Shown: piece by piece, positions 26,651 through 35,479 of the stretch
How positions within the stretch are numbered: position 1 is the stretch's first letter
How the letters are laid out: every line of letters begins with the position of its first letter
DNA from: Actinoplanes sp. NBRC 103695
GTDB taxonomy: Bacteria; Actinomycetota; Actinomycetes; Mycobacteriales; Micromonosporaceae
NCBI RefSeq assembly: GCF_030269485.1
Contig: NZ_BSTL01000002.1
Span: 136,341-200,340, forward strand
Length of the DNA stretch: 64,000 nt
Reading direction: 5' to 3'
Program-made: the position numbers and the translations under genes
The notes under the pieces: generated by a model
Told to the model about the DNA's origin: nothing
Database searches by the model: none
The model's input: the letters and a program-made list of their open reading frames with translations, nothing else

Positions 26651-27601
26651 GTGACGCTGACCATCGGAGTCGACGTCGGTGGGACCAAGGTCGCCGGTGG
26701 GGTGGTCGACGAGCACGGCAACGTGCTGGCTTCGAATCGCAAGCCCACGCCCGCGGACGACCAGGCCGGAACCCGGGACACGATCGTCGAGGTGGCCGCC
26801 GAGCTGGCCCGGGAGCACCCGGAGGCGACCGCGATCGGGATCGGCGCGGCCGCCTGGATCGACGCCGCCGGGTCGACCGTCCTCTTCGCGCCCAACCTTG
26901 CCTGGCGGGACGAGCCGCTGCGCGACTACGTGGCCAAGGCGGTGGGCCTGCCGACCGTCCTGGAGAACGACGCCAACGTCGCGGCCTGGGCCGAGTTCCG
27001 GTTCGGGGCGGCACGGCACGCCGACGACTCGATGGTGATGATCACCGTGGGCACCGGCATCGGCGGCGGCATCGTCATCAACGGCGGGCTGTGGCGCGGC
27101 GCCAACGGGATGGCGGGGGAGCTCGGCCACATCCAGTCCGTCAACGACGGGCATCCGTGCGGCTGCGGCCGGCTGGGCTGCCTGGAGCAGTACGCCAGCG
27201 GCAACGCCCTGGTGCGCTTCGCCCGGGCCGGCGCGCGGCAGGAACCCGACCGGGCGCGGCTGCTGCTCAGCCTGGCCGGTGGCGACCCGCTGGCGATCTC
27301 GGGACGGCAGGTGACCGAGGCGGCGCAGAACGGCGACGGGGTGGCCCGGGACGCGTTCGCGCAGATCGGCTACTGGCTGGGTGTGGCGATGGCCGACCTG
27401 GCGCAGTCCTTCGACCCGCAGATCCTGGTGGTCGGCGGCGGCGTGATCGACGCCGGTGACCTGCTGATGGGCCCGACCGAGAAGACCTACCGCGACCAGC
27501 TCGCCGCTCGCGGCCGTTTCCCGATCGCCGAGGTCAAGGCGGCCGAGACCGGCAACACGGCGGGCGTGCTGGGCGCCGCCGACCTCGCCCGGCGGATCTG
27601 A
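26651..27601 (+). CDS. glkA: ROK family glucokinase
   Basis: This 316-residue sugar kinase has the ATP motif IGVDVGGTKVAGGVVDEHG at the start and the ROK zinc motif CGCGRLGCLEQYASG near residue 175. Catalytic Asp is in LENDANVAAW, and GTGIGGGIVINGGLWRGANG follows. It phosphorylates glucose in the cytosol; the ortholog in Streptomyces is GlkA, the main glucokinase and mediator of glucose repression. The start is a GTG at 26651. An EEP-family gene follows 13 bp downstream. Confidence 0.92.
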   Translation: MTLTIGVDVGGTKVAGGVVDEHGNVLASNRKPTPADDQAGTRDTIVEVAAELAREHPEATAIGIGAAAWIDAAGSTVLFAPNLAWRDEPLRDYVAKAVGLPTVLENDANVAAWAEFRFGAARHADDSMVMITVGTGIGGGIVINGGLWRGANGMAGELGHIQSVNDGHPCGCGRLGCLEQYASGNALVRFARAGARQEPDRARLLLSLAGGDPLAISGRQVTEAAQNGDGVARDAFAQIGYWLGVAMADLAQSFDPQILVVGGGVIDAGDLLMGPTEKTYRDQLAARGRFPIAEVKAAETGNTAGVLGAADLARRI

Positions 27602-27614
27602 GAGGAACGCGACC

Positions 27615-28292
27615 ATGACCGGGGTGCCGTTACGGGTCATGACTTACAACGTGCACGGTCTGAAGGACGACCGTGCCGCCCTCGTCGGCCTGATCCGCGA
27701 CGCGGAGCCGGACGTGGTGCTGGTGCAGGAGGCGCCGCGCCGGTTCCGCTGGCGGCACAAGTGCGCGGCGCTCGCCGATGACGTCGGGATGGTGATCGGC
27801 GCCGGCGGCCTCCCGGCGCTGGGGAACCTGATCCTGGTCAGCCTGCGGCTGCGGGTGCTGCGGGAGTGGTCCGTCCGTTATCCGCTGACGCCGGGCCGGC
27901 ACATGCGCGGTGCCGCGTTCGCCCGGTGTGCGGTGCGTGGCGCCGAGTTCACCGTTTCCGGCTCGCACCTGTCGACCGATCCGGTCGAGCGGCCCGCCCA
28001 GGCGGCCCGCTGGAAGGAGGAGCTTCTGACGATCGACGGCACGGTGATCGCCGGCGGTGACCTGAACGAGGGGCCGGGCGGGGGCGCCTGGCGTACGGTC
28101 GCCGACGGTCTTGGATCTGACGATGCGGGCATCCTCACCTTCCCGGCGCGGCTGCCCCGCCGCCAGCTCGACGCCGTCTTCGCCCACCCGGGCGTGAGCA
28201 TCGACAAATACACCGTGATCGACACGGATCAGGCACGTCTGGCGTCCGATCATCTTCCGGTCATCGCGGACCTCAGACTCCCTTCCGCTTAG
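27615..28292 (+). CDS. Endonuclease/exonuclease/phosphatase (EEP) family protein
   Basis: A 225-residue protein with the EEP signature. MTYNVHG supplies the first metal Asn; the metal Glu is in VVLVQEAPRR; GSHLSTDP, AGGDLNEGPGGGAW and LASDHLPVIADL supply the remaining catalytic residues. Members hydrolyse phosphodiesters in DNA, RNA or small molecules. It is translationally close to glkA (13 bp) and ends 26 bp before the FMO gene. ATG 27615 after GAGAGGAACG. The substrate is not evident. Confidence 0.88.
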   Translation: MTGVPLRVMTYNVHGLKDDRAALVGLIRDAEPDVVLVQEAPRRFRWRHKCAALADDVGMVIGAGGLPALGNLILVSLRLRVLREWSVRYPLTPGRHMRGAAFARCAVRGAEFTVSGSHLSTDPVERPAQAARWKEELLTIDGTVIAGGDLNEGPGGGAWRTVADGLGSDDAGILTFPARLPRRQLDAVFAHPGVSIDKYTVIDTDQARLASDHLPVIADLRLPSA

Positions 28293-28318
28293 GCCGTCGT
28301 CTCTGCAAGGATTCCCGG

Positions 28319-29662
28319 GTGTCCGACACTCCGGGAGTCGCCGACCGCCGAGACGCTGTGTGCGTCATCGGCGCCGGCGCCAGCGGCCTCACCGCGATCA
28401 AGAACCTGCGCGAGCAGGGTTTCGCGGTGGACTGCTATGAGCGCGAGACGTCCGTCGGCGGGGCGTGGAACTGGCGGCACGACCGCAGCCCGATCTCGTC
28501 GTCGACGCATCTGATCTCGTCGCGCCCGCTCACCGAGTTCCCCGACTTCCCGATGCCCGACGACTGGCCGGACTACCCGCACCACAGTCAGGTTCTGTCC
28601 TATCTGGAGCGGTACGCCGAGCATTTCGGGCTGGGCGAGCACGTCTGGTTCGGCACCGAGGTGGTGTCGGCGGTGCCGGTGGGGGACGGCCGGTGGGACG
28701 TGACCACCCGCAGCCCGGGCGGCGGCGCCGAGCGGACTCAGCGTTACGCGGCGGTCGTGGTCGCGAACGGGCACAACTGGTCGCCGCGGATGCCCGAGAT
28801 CGAGGGCGAGTTCCGGGGGCGGTTCCTGCACGCGAGCGCGTACAAGAATCCGGCGATCTTGCGGGGCCGCCGGGTGCTGGTGATCGGCGGCGGCAACACC
28901 GGCTGCGACATCGCGGTGGAGGCGGCGCAGCAGGCGGCGGAGGTGTGGCATTCGACGAGGCGCGGTTACTGGTACGCCCCGAAGTATGTGCTCGGCCGCC
29001 CCGCCGACCAGGTCAACGCCGTGATGCTGCGCCTGCGCCTGCCGCTGTGGCTGCGTCAGTGGCTGTACAAGCGCAGCGTGGCGACGAGCGCCGGCGACCT
29101 GACCCGGTACGGCCTGCCCGAGCCGGACCACCGCCCGTACGAGACGCATCCGATCGTCAACAGCCAGCTCGTCTACTACCTGGGCCACGGCCGGATCACC
29201 GCGGTGCCCGATGTGGCCCGTTTCGACGACGCCGCGGTGGAGCTGACCGACGGCCGCCGGGTGGAGCCCGACCTGGTGATCGCGGCGACCGGCTACCGCC
29301 CGCAGTTCGAGTTCCTCGCGCCGGAGCTGCTCGACCTGACCGAGGACGGCCGGCCGGACCTGCATCTGCACGCGTTCGCCCGGCGGCACCCGACGCTGGC
29401 GGTGGTCGGCCTGCTGCAGGCGGACTCGCCGGCGCTGTTCCCGCTGGCCCATTGGCAGAGCGTCGCCGTGGCGCGGTGGCTTCGATTGCGTACGGCCGAC
29501 CCGGTGCGCGCCGCGGCGGTGCAGCAGACCGAGTCGAGGCGCCCCCTGGAGCAGTGGTCGCGTGCCAGGGTGATGCCGACGCCGCGCCACTGGTTCGAGG
29601 TGAGCAGCACCGACTACCTGAAGGTGCTCGATGAGTTGTTGAAGCGGTTGGAGCCGGCATGA
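28319..29662 (+). CDS. Flavin-containing monooxygenase (FMO/BVMO-like)
   Basis: A 447-residue flavoprotein. The FAD-binding GxGxxG is in VCVIGAGASGLTAIKNL and the NADPH-binding one in VLVIGGGNTGCDIAV. LVIAATGYRPQFEF is the ATG-type hinge motif. It should use NADPH and O2 to oxidise a soft nucleophile or ketone. The GTG at 28319 is the start. The stop overlaps ATG of a 25-codon mini-ORF, which in turn overlaps the start of a hydrolase gene. Such pairs often act in one catabolic pathway (oxidation, then hydrolysis), an inference. Confidence 0.88.
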   Translation: MSDTPGVADRRDAVCVIGAGASGLTAIKNLREQGFAVDCYERETSVGGAWNWRHDRSPISSSTHLISSRPLTEFPDFPMPDDWPDYPHHSQVLSYLERYAEHFGLGEHVWFGTEVVSAVPVGDGRWDVTTRSPGGGAERTQRYAAVVVANGHNWSPRMPEIEGEFRGRFLHASAYKNPAILRGRRVLVIGGGNTGCDIAVEAAQQAAEVWHSTRRGYWYAPKYVLGRPADQVNAVMLRLRLPLWLRQWLYKRSVATSAGDLTRYGLPEPDHRPYETHPIVNSQLVYYLGHGRITAVPDVARFDDAAVELTDGRRVEPDLVIAATGYRPQFEFLAPELLDLTEDGRPDLHLHAFARRHPTLAVVGLLQADSPALFPLAHWQSVAVARWLRLRTADPVRAAAVQQTESRRPLEQWSRARVMPTPRHWFEVSSTDYLKVLDELLKRLEPA

Positions 29663-29736
29663 GCGGGAGCGGGAAGGCTACGGCCCGGTCCACCGCGTCG
29701 GCCGATCGCCGGGCCGCGGAGCGGAGGTATCGATGA
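29659..29736 (+). CDS. 25-codon mini-ORF bridging FMO and hydrolase genes
   Basis: ATG at 29659 overlaps the FMO stop (ATGA), and the TGA at 29734-29736 overlaps the hydrolase ATG at 29733 (ATGA). The peptide, MSGSGKATARSTASADRRAA then ERRYR, is basic and Ser/Ala-rich, with no recognisable domain. Because both ends are in coupling positions it may carry ribosomes across the 70-bp gap. There is a GGAGCGGAGG site for the downstream start inside it. Confidence 0.4.
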   Translation: MSGSGKATARSTASADRRAAERRYR

Positions 29737-30452
29737 CTCTCCTGCGCTATGAGGACTGGACGTCGCCGGTGCGCCCGGTGCGCCGCGAGGTGCTGAGCGT
29801 CGTGCCGGACGACGCGACCGAGCCGCCGGTGCTGTTCGTGCCCGGTCCGGCGTTCGGCGCCTGGGTGTTCGCCGAGCATTGGCTGGGCCACGCGGCCGGT
29901 CGCGGCTTCCCGGCGCATGCCCTGACCGCGCGTGCCGAGGGCGGTCTCCGGGAGTACGCGCACGATGTGGTCCAGGTCGCGGCTGCGTTGCCCAGGCAGG
30001 CCGTGCTGGTCGGCCACGGCGTCGGCGCGACGATCGTGGCCCGGGCGCTGGGCCGCTACCCGGCGCGGGCCGCGGTGCTGGTGTCGCCGGTCCTGGACCG
30101 CTGGGCGACGCTGCGGCACGCGCTGACTGTCAACCCGGCCGGCACGGTGCCCGCGGTGTTCGGCGGCCGGTTGCGCCTCAACGGCCGGCAGGTCACCGCG
30201 GACGAGCGGGTCCGCCCGGCGCGGCTCCCGTCGCTCAAGAACCCGGACAAGCCGGTCGGCGACCCTCCGGTGCTGGTGGTCGGCAGTCCCGACGACAAGG
30301 TGGTGCCGCGCGCCTCCCTGGACCGGACGGCCGCGCGTTACGGCGGTGCCCCGCTGCTCTTCCCCGGCATGGGCCATGACCTGATGACCGGCGACGGCTG
30401 GGCCGAGCCGATCGACGCTGTCCTCGACTGGCTCGGCAAAGAACTTCTCTAA
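29733..30452 (+). CDS. Alpha/beta hydrolase-fold protein lacking the nucleophile serine
   Basis: A 239-residue alpha/beta-fold protein. The oxyanion region is VLFVPGPAFGAW. The nucleophile elbow reads GHGVGA, with Gly96 where Ser is expected; a single base change (AGC to GGC) would suffice. The acid (GSPDDKVV) and histidine (PGMGHDLM) remain. It may thus be a non-catalytic binding protein, or use another mechanism. It follows the FMO gene via a mini-ORF. The stop overlaps that of the convergent otsA by four bases. Confidence 0.82.
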   Translation: MTLLRYEDWTSPVRPVRREVLSVVPDDATEPPVLFVPGPAFGAWVFAEHWLGHAAGRGFPAHALTARAEGGLREYAHDVVQVAAALPRQAVLVGHGVGATIVARALGRYPARAAVLVSPVLDRWATLRHALTVNPAGTVPAVFGGRLRLNGRQVTADERVRPARLPSLKNPDKPVGDPPVLVVGSPDDKVVPRASLDRTAARYGGAPLLFPGMGHDLMTGDGWAEPIDAVLDWLGKELL

Positions 30453-31909
30453 ACCAGAGGCACGGGTACGGACGGAGTACGCGGCCGCGGGATCAGTTCG
30501 ACGATCCGGCCGGAGTGATCCAGAGTGGCCAGATAGTCGCGTGCCCAGCGGACGATGTCGTGCCGGTTCAGGTGGTCGCGCATCGAGCCCATCCGGTTGG
30601 CCAGATCGCCGGGCCGCGCGTCCATCGCCTCCAGCAGTGTCGCCTTCAGCCCGTCCACGTCGTGCGGGTTGACCAGGAACGCGTTCTCGAACTCGGCGGC
30701 CGCCCCGGCGAACTCGCTGAGCACCAGCGCCCCGGTCCCGTCCGCGCGGGCGGCCACGAACTCCTTGGCCACCAGGTTCATCCCGTCCCGCAGCGGCGTC
30801 ACCACCATCACGTCGGCGGTCTGGTAGAGCGCGGCCAGGTCGGCCCGGTCGAACGACTGGTTGAGGTAGTGGATGGCGGGTTCGCCGACCCGGCCGTACT
30901 CGCCGTTGATCCGCCCCACCTCGCCCTCGATCCGGTCGCGCAGCGTCTGGTAGCTCTCCACCCGCTCCCGGCTCGGCACCGCCACCTGCACCATCACCGT
31001 GTCCCGGACCTTGACCCGCCCGTCGCGCAGCAGCTCGCTGTAGGCGGTCAGCCGATGCTCGATGCCTTTGGTGTAGTCCAGCCGGTCGACGCTGAGCAGC
31101 ACCCGTTTCGGCTGGCCGAGGTCGGTGCGCAGCTGCCGCGCGTGATTCATCACGTCGGGACGGGCGGCGAGCGCGCTCATCTCGGCGACATCGATGGAGA
31201 CCGGGAACGCCCCGGTACGTACCACCCGGTCACCGCCGGGGGTGGGGAGCACGATCTGGTCGTCGGTGGCGGCCGCCCCGAGCAGCTTGGTGGCCAGCTG
31301 GGCGACGTTGTGCGCCGCCTGCGGCCGCTGGAAGCCGACCAGGTCGGCGCCGAGCATCCCGCGCAGTAGCTCGACCCGGCGGGGGAGCTGCATGAACAGT
31401 TCGGGCGGCGGGAACGGCACGTGCAGGAAGAAGCCGATCAGCAGGTCCGGCCGCAGCTCCCGGAGCATCGCCGGGACGAGTTGGAGGTGGTAGTCCTGCA
31501 CCCAGACCGCGGCCCGTGGCTCGGCCACCGCGGCCGCCGCCTCGGCGAACCTCCGGTTGACCGCGCGGTAGGTCTCCCACCAGCCGCGGTCGAAGACGGG
31601 TTGTTCGACGGCGTCGTGGTAGAGCGGCCAGAGGGTCGAGTTGGCGAAGCCCTCGTAGTAGCCGGCCAGCTCGGCCTGGCTGAGCGCGATCGGCCGGATG
31701 CGCAGCCGGCCGATGTCGGGCATGTCGGGAGCGTCACCGGTCCCGCCGCCCCAGCCGACCCAGGTGGCCGGTGTGCTCTGCAGGATCGCGTGTAAGGCGC
31801 TGGCCAGGCCGCCCGGGCTCCGCCTCCATTCACAGGCGCCGTCGGGGGCCGCGTTGTCGTCCAGGGGCAAACGGTTGGCAACTACCACCAGTGAGCTCTG
31901 ACGCACCAC
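30449..31909 (-). CDS. otsA: Trehalose-6-phosphate synthase
   Basis: This 486-residue GT20 enzyme makes trehalose 6-phosphate from UDP- (or GDP-) glucose and glucose 6-phosphate. N-terminal [12 protein letters not shown] and [11 protein letters not shown] are conserved substrate-loop elements; [16 protein letters not shown] and FLHVPFPP line the active site; [15 protein letters not shown] carries the nucleotide-sugar contacts; and [12 protein letters not shown] is the C-terminal signature. Length is normal. No otsB is beside it. It is the second gene after a membrane protein gene 46 bp upstream. Confidence 0.95.
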   Translation of the reverse strand: MVRQSSLVVVANRLPLDDNAAPDGACEWRRSPGGLASALHAILQSTPATWVGWGGGTGDAPDMPDIGRLRIRPIALSQAELAGYYEGFANSTLWPLYHDAVEQPVFDRGWWETYRAVNRRFAEAAAAVAEPRAAVWVQDYHLQLVPAMLRELRPDLLIGFFLHVPFPPPELFMQLPRRVELLRGMLGADLVGFQRPQAAHNVAQLATKLLGAAATDDQIVLPTPGGDRVVRTGAFPVSIDVAEMSALAARPDVMNHARQLRTDLGQPKRVLLSVDRLDYTKGIEHRLTAYSELLRDGRVKVRDTVMVQVAVPSRERVESYQTLRDRIEGEVGRINGEYGRVGEPAIHYLNQSFDRADLAALYQTADVMVVTPLRDGMNLVAKEFVAARADGTGALVLSEFAGAAAEFENAFLVNPHDVDGLKATLLEAMDARPGDLANRMGSMRDHLNRHDIVRWARDYLATLDHSGRIVELIPRPRTPSVPVPLV

Positions 31910-31955
31910 GACAGGTTACGCCACAACTACTCACCGCCGTATCGGCGGCGATAAA

Positions 31956-32756
31956 TCACACAACGGCGCCGTCGTCGTACTCATCGTCGTCATCCCCGGA
32001 CCGCAACCGCCAGACCAGGGTGACCGCCCCCGCGACGATCGCGGTGAATCCGATCAGAGTGACCAGGTCGGCGTCGACCGGGATCAGCGTCGGACGCAGG
32101 AAGAGCAGGAAGCCCACGACGATGGCCAGCACGCCGGCGACCGCGTATTTGCTGATCCGGGGGAGCGGCGGCGGGGGCGGCGGGATGTAGCGGTCCTCGT
32201 CGTCGTCCGGGACGTCCTCGCCGAAGGTGTCCAGACCGTCCAGCAACGACGGTTCCTGCACCGGCTGCGGATCGGTACGCCTGCGGTTCAGCGTGATCCC
32301 CGAGATGTCCGTGGCGGACGGCATCGGGGGTGACGGGCGTGGCTTGTCGGCGCTCTCGGAATCCGGCCAGGCCGGTTTCTCCTCGGGCATCGTGTGGAAA
32401 CCAGCGATGATCTTGGCCCACTCGGCGTCCACGTCGCTCTGGCTGGCCTCCGTCGACGCCTGGGACTGCGGCGCCGTCGGGCTGACGCCGCCGGTCAGCT
32501 TGTGGAGCTGCGCTCGGGCGGCCTCGAGCTGGGTGCGGTCGACGAAGAGCCGATCGGTGGGCCGGCTGGGGAAGGTGGTGGTGCGCAGCAGCGGGTTGAG
32601 ATCGGCCGAGGGCTGCAGGTACGCCGCGATGCCGTCCGCGGCCAGCACGTCGAGCAGGTGCTCGCCCACCCGTGGATCCACATCACCGGCCACCGCGTAG
32701 TCGGCCGCGTCGAGCCCGTTGTCCCGCCGCCCGCGACGGGCGCCACCCGTTGACAC
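31956..32756 (-). CDS. Hypothetical protein with two C-terminal membrane helices
   Basis: From GTG 32756 the product has 266 residues. The N-terminal part (residues 10-90) looks globular and is possibly a DUF2007-like putative signal-transducing domain (GEHLLDVLAADGIAAYLQPS). A Pro/Asp-rich linker ends in IPPPPPPLPRISK. Two helices follow, AGVLAIVVGFLLFLRP and LVTLIGFTAIVAGAVTLVW, then an acidic tail. Homologues in actinobacteria are uncharacterised. GAGGGAGAG precedes this GTG; another GTG 14 codons earlier is possible. It may be transcribed with otsA. Confidence 0.7.
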   Translation of the reverse strand: MSTGGARRGRRDNGLDAADYAVAGDVDPRVGEHLLDVLAADGIAAYLQPSADLNPLLRTTTFPSRPTDRLFVDRTQLEAARAQLHKLTGGVSPTAPQSQASTEASQSDVDAEWAKIIAGFHTMPEEKPAWPDSESADKPRPSPPMPSATDISGITLNRRRTDPQPVQEPSLLDGLDTFGEDVPDDDEDRYIPPPPPPLPRISKYAVAGVLAIVVGFLLFLRPTLIPVDADLVTLIGFTAIVAGAVTLVWRLRSGDDDDEYDDGAVV

Positions 32757-32881
32757 CCTGGCACTCTCCCTCGCCCGTCCTGTCGGCAATGGTGACACGA
32801 CTGGGCCCTTTTACGGGAGTGCGTCATGGTGACGCGCTCCCGGTACGCTCTTGTGACCCCAAACACTCCGGAAGGTCATCG

Positions 32882-33673
32882 GTGTTTTACTGGCTGCTCA
32901 AGTACGTCCTGCTCGGGCCGTTGTTGCTGCTGCTCTTCCGGCCGAGGGTCGACGGGCTCGCGAACGTGCCCGGATCTGGTCCGGTGATCCTGGCCTGCAA
33001 CCACCTTTCCTTCTCCGACTCGATCTTCACACCGCTGATCGTCCGGCGGAGGGTGACGTTCGTCGCGAAAGCGGAGTACTTCACCGGTAAGGGGATCAAG
33101 GGTTGGCTCATGCGGCATTTCTTCACCGGCACCGGGACCATCCCGGTGGACCGCTCGGGCGGCAAGGCGGCCCAGGCGGCTCTGGACACCCTGCTGCGGG
33201 TGCTCCGGCAGGGTGACGTCGCCGGCATCTACCCCGAGGGCACCCGGTCGCCGGACGGCCGGCTCTACCGCGGCAAGACCGGCGTCGCCCGCCTCGCCCT
33301 GGAGAGCGGCGCGCTGGTGGTGCCGGTCGCGCACCTGAACTCCGACGAGATCCAGCCCACCGGCAAACTGATTCCCAAGATCAAGCCGGTACGGATGAGG
33401 TTCGGCGCCCCGCTCGACTTCTCCCGGTACGCCGACCGCCGCGGCGACCGCTTCGTCGAGCGGGCGGTCACCGACGAGATCATGTACGAGATCATGACGC
33501 TGAGCGGCCGCCCGTACGTCGACGTCTACGCCTCCACGCTCAAGACGACCGTGGAGGCGCCCGCCCCACAGGGCTCCGGAGCGGCGTCTCCCTCCGCGCG
33601 CGACGCCGCTCAGCCGGCCACTAACGCGGCGCCTCCATCCCCGCGCGACGCCGCAGGGCCGAAACGTCCGTGA
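32882..33673 (+). CDS. 1-acyl-sn-glycerol-3-phosphate acyltransferase-like (PlsC) protein
   Basis: A 263-residue acyltransferase. The GTG at 32882 begins a hydrophobic helix (FYWLLKYVLLGPLLLLLF). Motif I is NHLSFSD (H-x4-D), motif II-like sequence is FTGTGTIPVDRSGG, and motif III YPEGTRS. It should acylate lysophosphatidate or a related glycolipid at the membrane. The mycobacterial counterpart in the same order is Rv2182c. The last 17 residues are encoded in DNA that also encodes the end of the convergent crp gene (53-bp overlap), so this tail is probably recent. Confidence 0.9.
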   Translation: MFYWLLKYVLLGPLLLLLFRPRVDGLANVPGSGPVILACNHLSFSDSIFTPLIVRRRVTFVAKAEYFTGKGIKGWLMRHFFTGTGTIPVDRSGGKAAQAALDTLLRVLRQGDVAGIYPEGTRSPDGRLYRGKTGVARLALESGALVVPVAHLNSDEIQPTGKLIPKIKPVRMRFGAPLDFSRYADRRGDRFVERAVTDEIMYEIMTLSGRPYVDVYASTLKTTVEAPAPQGSGAASPSARDAAQPATNAAPPSPRDAAGPKRP

Positions 33674-34316
33674 CCACGATCCGCCGGCCCTCGGTGCGCA
33701 GCCAGCCGCGGTTGGCGAAGGAGCCGATCGCCTGATTGACGCTCTGCCGTGAACCGCCCGCCATCTCGGCGAGCTGGCTCTGGTTGAGCTCGATGGTGAT
33801 CATCGGGGCCTGGCTCTCACCGGCCAGCCGGACCAGCGTCTTGGCCACCCGGCCGGGCAGGTCGAGGAAGACGTGATCGGTGTTCTGCTCGGTCAGCCGC
33901 CTGATCAGCGCGCCGACCGAGCGCATCACCGCGTCCAGGATGCGCGGATTGGAGTGCACCAGGTCGATGAAAGCGGCCCGGGACAGGGCCAGCGCCTGGG
34001 TGTCCTCGATCGCCTCGGCCGAGGCCGACCGGGTGGACGCGTCCAGGAGCGAGACCTCGCCCAGGACATCGGGCGGGCGGGCCACGGTGAGCACCGCGCG
34101 CTCACCGGAGGGCGCGGTGCGGAAGACCGCGACCGACCCCCGTTTGAGGATGATCAGCGACTCTCCGGGGTCGTGCTCGACGAAGAGGATCTGCCCCTTG
34201 CGGTAGGTGCGCGGAACCGCTGCACCCAACACGCGGGCGCGCACCTCCGGCTCGAGGCCGGCGAACATGTCCACGCTGGCCAGCGGATCACCGGGATCCG
34301 GCAGGCGATGGTCCAC
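33621..34316 (-). CDS. Crp/Fnr family transcriptional regulator
   Basis: A 231-residue regulator. Residues 15-130 are a cyclic-nucleotide-binding-like domain (GESLIILKRGSVAVFRTAPS; LGEVSLLDASTRSASAEAI). A dimerisation helix follows, then a winged helix (QSQLAEMAGGSRQSVNQAIG). The pocket has R and S in STRSASAE, as in cAMP-binding members, so cAMP binding is possible. The start is GTG 34316. Convergent overlap of 53 bp with the acyltransferase gene. Related mycobacterial Crp controls many genes; targets here are unknown. Confidence 0.9.
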   Translation of the reverse strand: MDHRLPDPGDPLASVDMFAGLEPEVRARVLGAAVPRTYRKGQILFVEHDPGESLIILKRGSVAVFRTAPSGERAVLTVARPPDVLGEVSLLDASTRSASAEAIEDTQALALSRAAFIDLVHSNPRILDAVMRSVGALIRRLTEQNTDHVFLDLPGRVAKTLVRLAGESQAPMITIELNQSQLAEMAGGSRQSVNQAIGSFANRGWLRTEGRRIVVTDVSALRRRAGMEAPR

Positions 34317-34499
34317 GACTCCATCCTTCCCGGTCAGGGCCTTGATCGCGCTGACCGGGACGGCGTACCCGTCTCAGCGACGATCACTCATAGCATGAAG
34401 AGCGTCCCGGTCGCCACGTGATACGTCGGTTGCAAGATTCGCGTCGCCCCGTCACACCCCCTCACCGATCATGCTCCAGCAATCGCTTTCTGTATAGAT

Positions 34500-34522
34500 G
34501 ACAATCGCGAAGCGTGATTGTC
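34500..34522. promoter_or_regulatory. Perfect inverted repeat GACAATC-N9-GATTGTC
   Basis: GACAATC at 34500-34506 and GATTGTC at 34516-34522 are exact inverted complements, centred about 60 bp upstream of the phosphotransferase start. It is a candidate operator in the divergent region shared with crp; the rest of 34317-34571 holds no gene. Confidence 0.4.
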
Positions 34523-34571
34523 GCCCACCGTGTCCGTCGGATGAACTCCGCGTACTGGGAAAATCGCCGCC

Positions 34572-35456
34572 GTGCCGGACCACGACGACCTCCTTCGATC
34601 CCTCCTGCGTGATCACTGGCATCTCGCTCCGAGCCGGATCGACGCGCTGGCGTGGGGACAGATGTCGTGCGCCTGGGAGGTGGTCGCCGGCGACGACCGG
34701 TACGTGTGCCGGCTGGTCGACTCGTACGCCGCCCGCCCGGTCGAAGCAGGACTCGCCGCGGCGGAACATCTGCGCGAGTGGGGCATCGCGGTCGGTGCCC
34801 CCGTGCGTACCCTCGCGGGCGCTCTCACCGCGACCACCCCGGCGGGCACCCTCTCGGTCTCGCACCGCGTGCCGGGCCGATCTCTCGCCGGCGCCGACCC
34901 GGTCGACCAGCAGTGGTGGGGCGACCGGCTGGGCGCCATGCATCGCGTGCTCCAGCACTTCCACCATCCGGGCCTGCGCGCCTGGCAGCTCATCGACCTG
35001 GACGCGCCGCACCTGTGCGTGGAGCCCTGGCTGCGCCCGGCGGTCGCCGACGCGGTCACCGGCACCACCCGGCTGACCGTCACCGACCGGCTCACCTACG
35101 GCGTGCTGCACGGCGACCCCGCCCCAGCCGGCTTCGTCGTCGACCCGGACACCGGGCGTGCCGGGCTCTTCGACTGCGGAGCCAGCGGCACCGGCCCGCT
35201 CGCCTACGACGTGGCCGCGGCCGTCGTGTACGCCGGTGGCCCGGTCGCCGCGACCGAGTTCCTGGACGGCTACCTCGCCGCCGGGCCGGTGCACCGTGAC
35301 GAGGTGGAGGCCGCCCTGCCGGTGCTGATCCGGTTCCGCTGGGCGGTACAGGCGGACTGGTCGGCGCGGCAGCTGACCGGTGGCGGCGGCTGCCCGGAGG
35401 TGGCCCGCACGGCGCTGACCGCGGCACGGGAGGCCCTGGAGTCAGACGCCTTCTAG
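34572..35456 (+). CDS. Aminoglycoside phosphotransferase (APH)-like kinase family protein
   Basis: A 294-residue protein of the APH/choline kinase fold. The catalytic loop LTYGVLHGDPAPAGFVVDPD has HGD with the catalytic Asp, but Gly stands where the Mg-binding Asn is usual; the metal Asp is in GLFDCGASGTGPLAYDV. Natural substrates in this family range from aminoglycosides to homoserine and methylthioribose, so resistance is not implied. The start is a GTG at 34572. RNase AS follows 23 bp downstream. Confidence 0.8.
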   Translation: MPDHDDLLRSLLRDHWHLAPSRIDALAWGQMSCAWEVVAGDDRYVCRLVDSYAARPVEAGLAAAEHLREWGIAVGAPVRTLAGALTATTPAGTLSVSHRVPGRSLAGADPVDQQWWGDRLGAMHRVLQHFHHPGLRAWQLIDLDAPHLCVEPWLRPAVADAVTGTTRLTVTDRLTYGVLHGDPAPAGFVVDPDTGRAGLFDCGASGTGPLAYDVAAAVVYAGGPVAATEFLDGYLAAGPVHRDEVEAALPVLIRFRWAVQADWSARQLTGGGGCPEVARTALTAAREALESDAF

Positions 35457-35479
35457 CCATGGGTCAGGATGGACACCTC

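Noticed and set aside
34572..35456. Aminoglycoside resistance gene
   Set aside because: Only the general APH-like fold is visible and the metal-binding Asn is missing from HGDPAPAG; resistance cannot be inferred.
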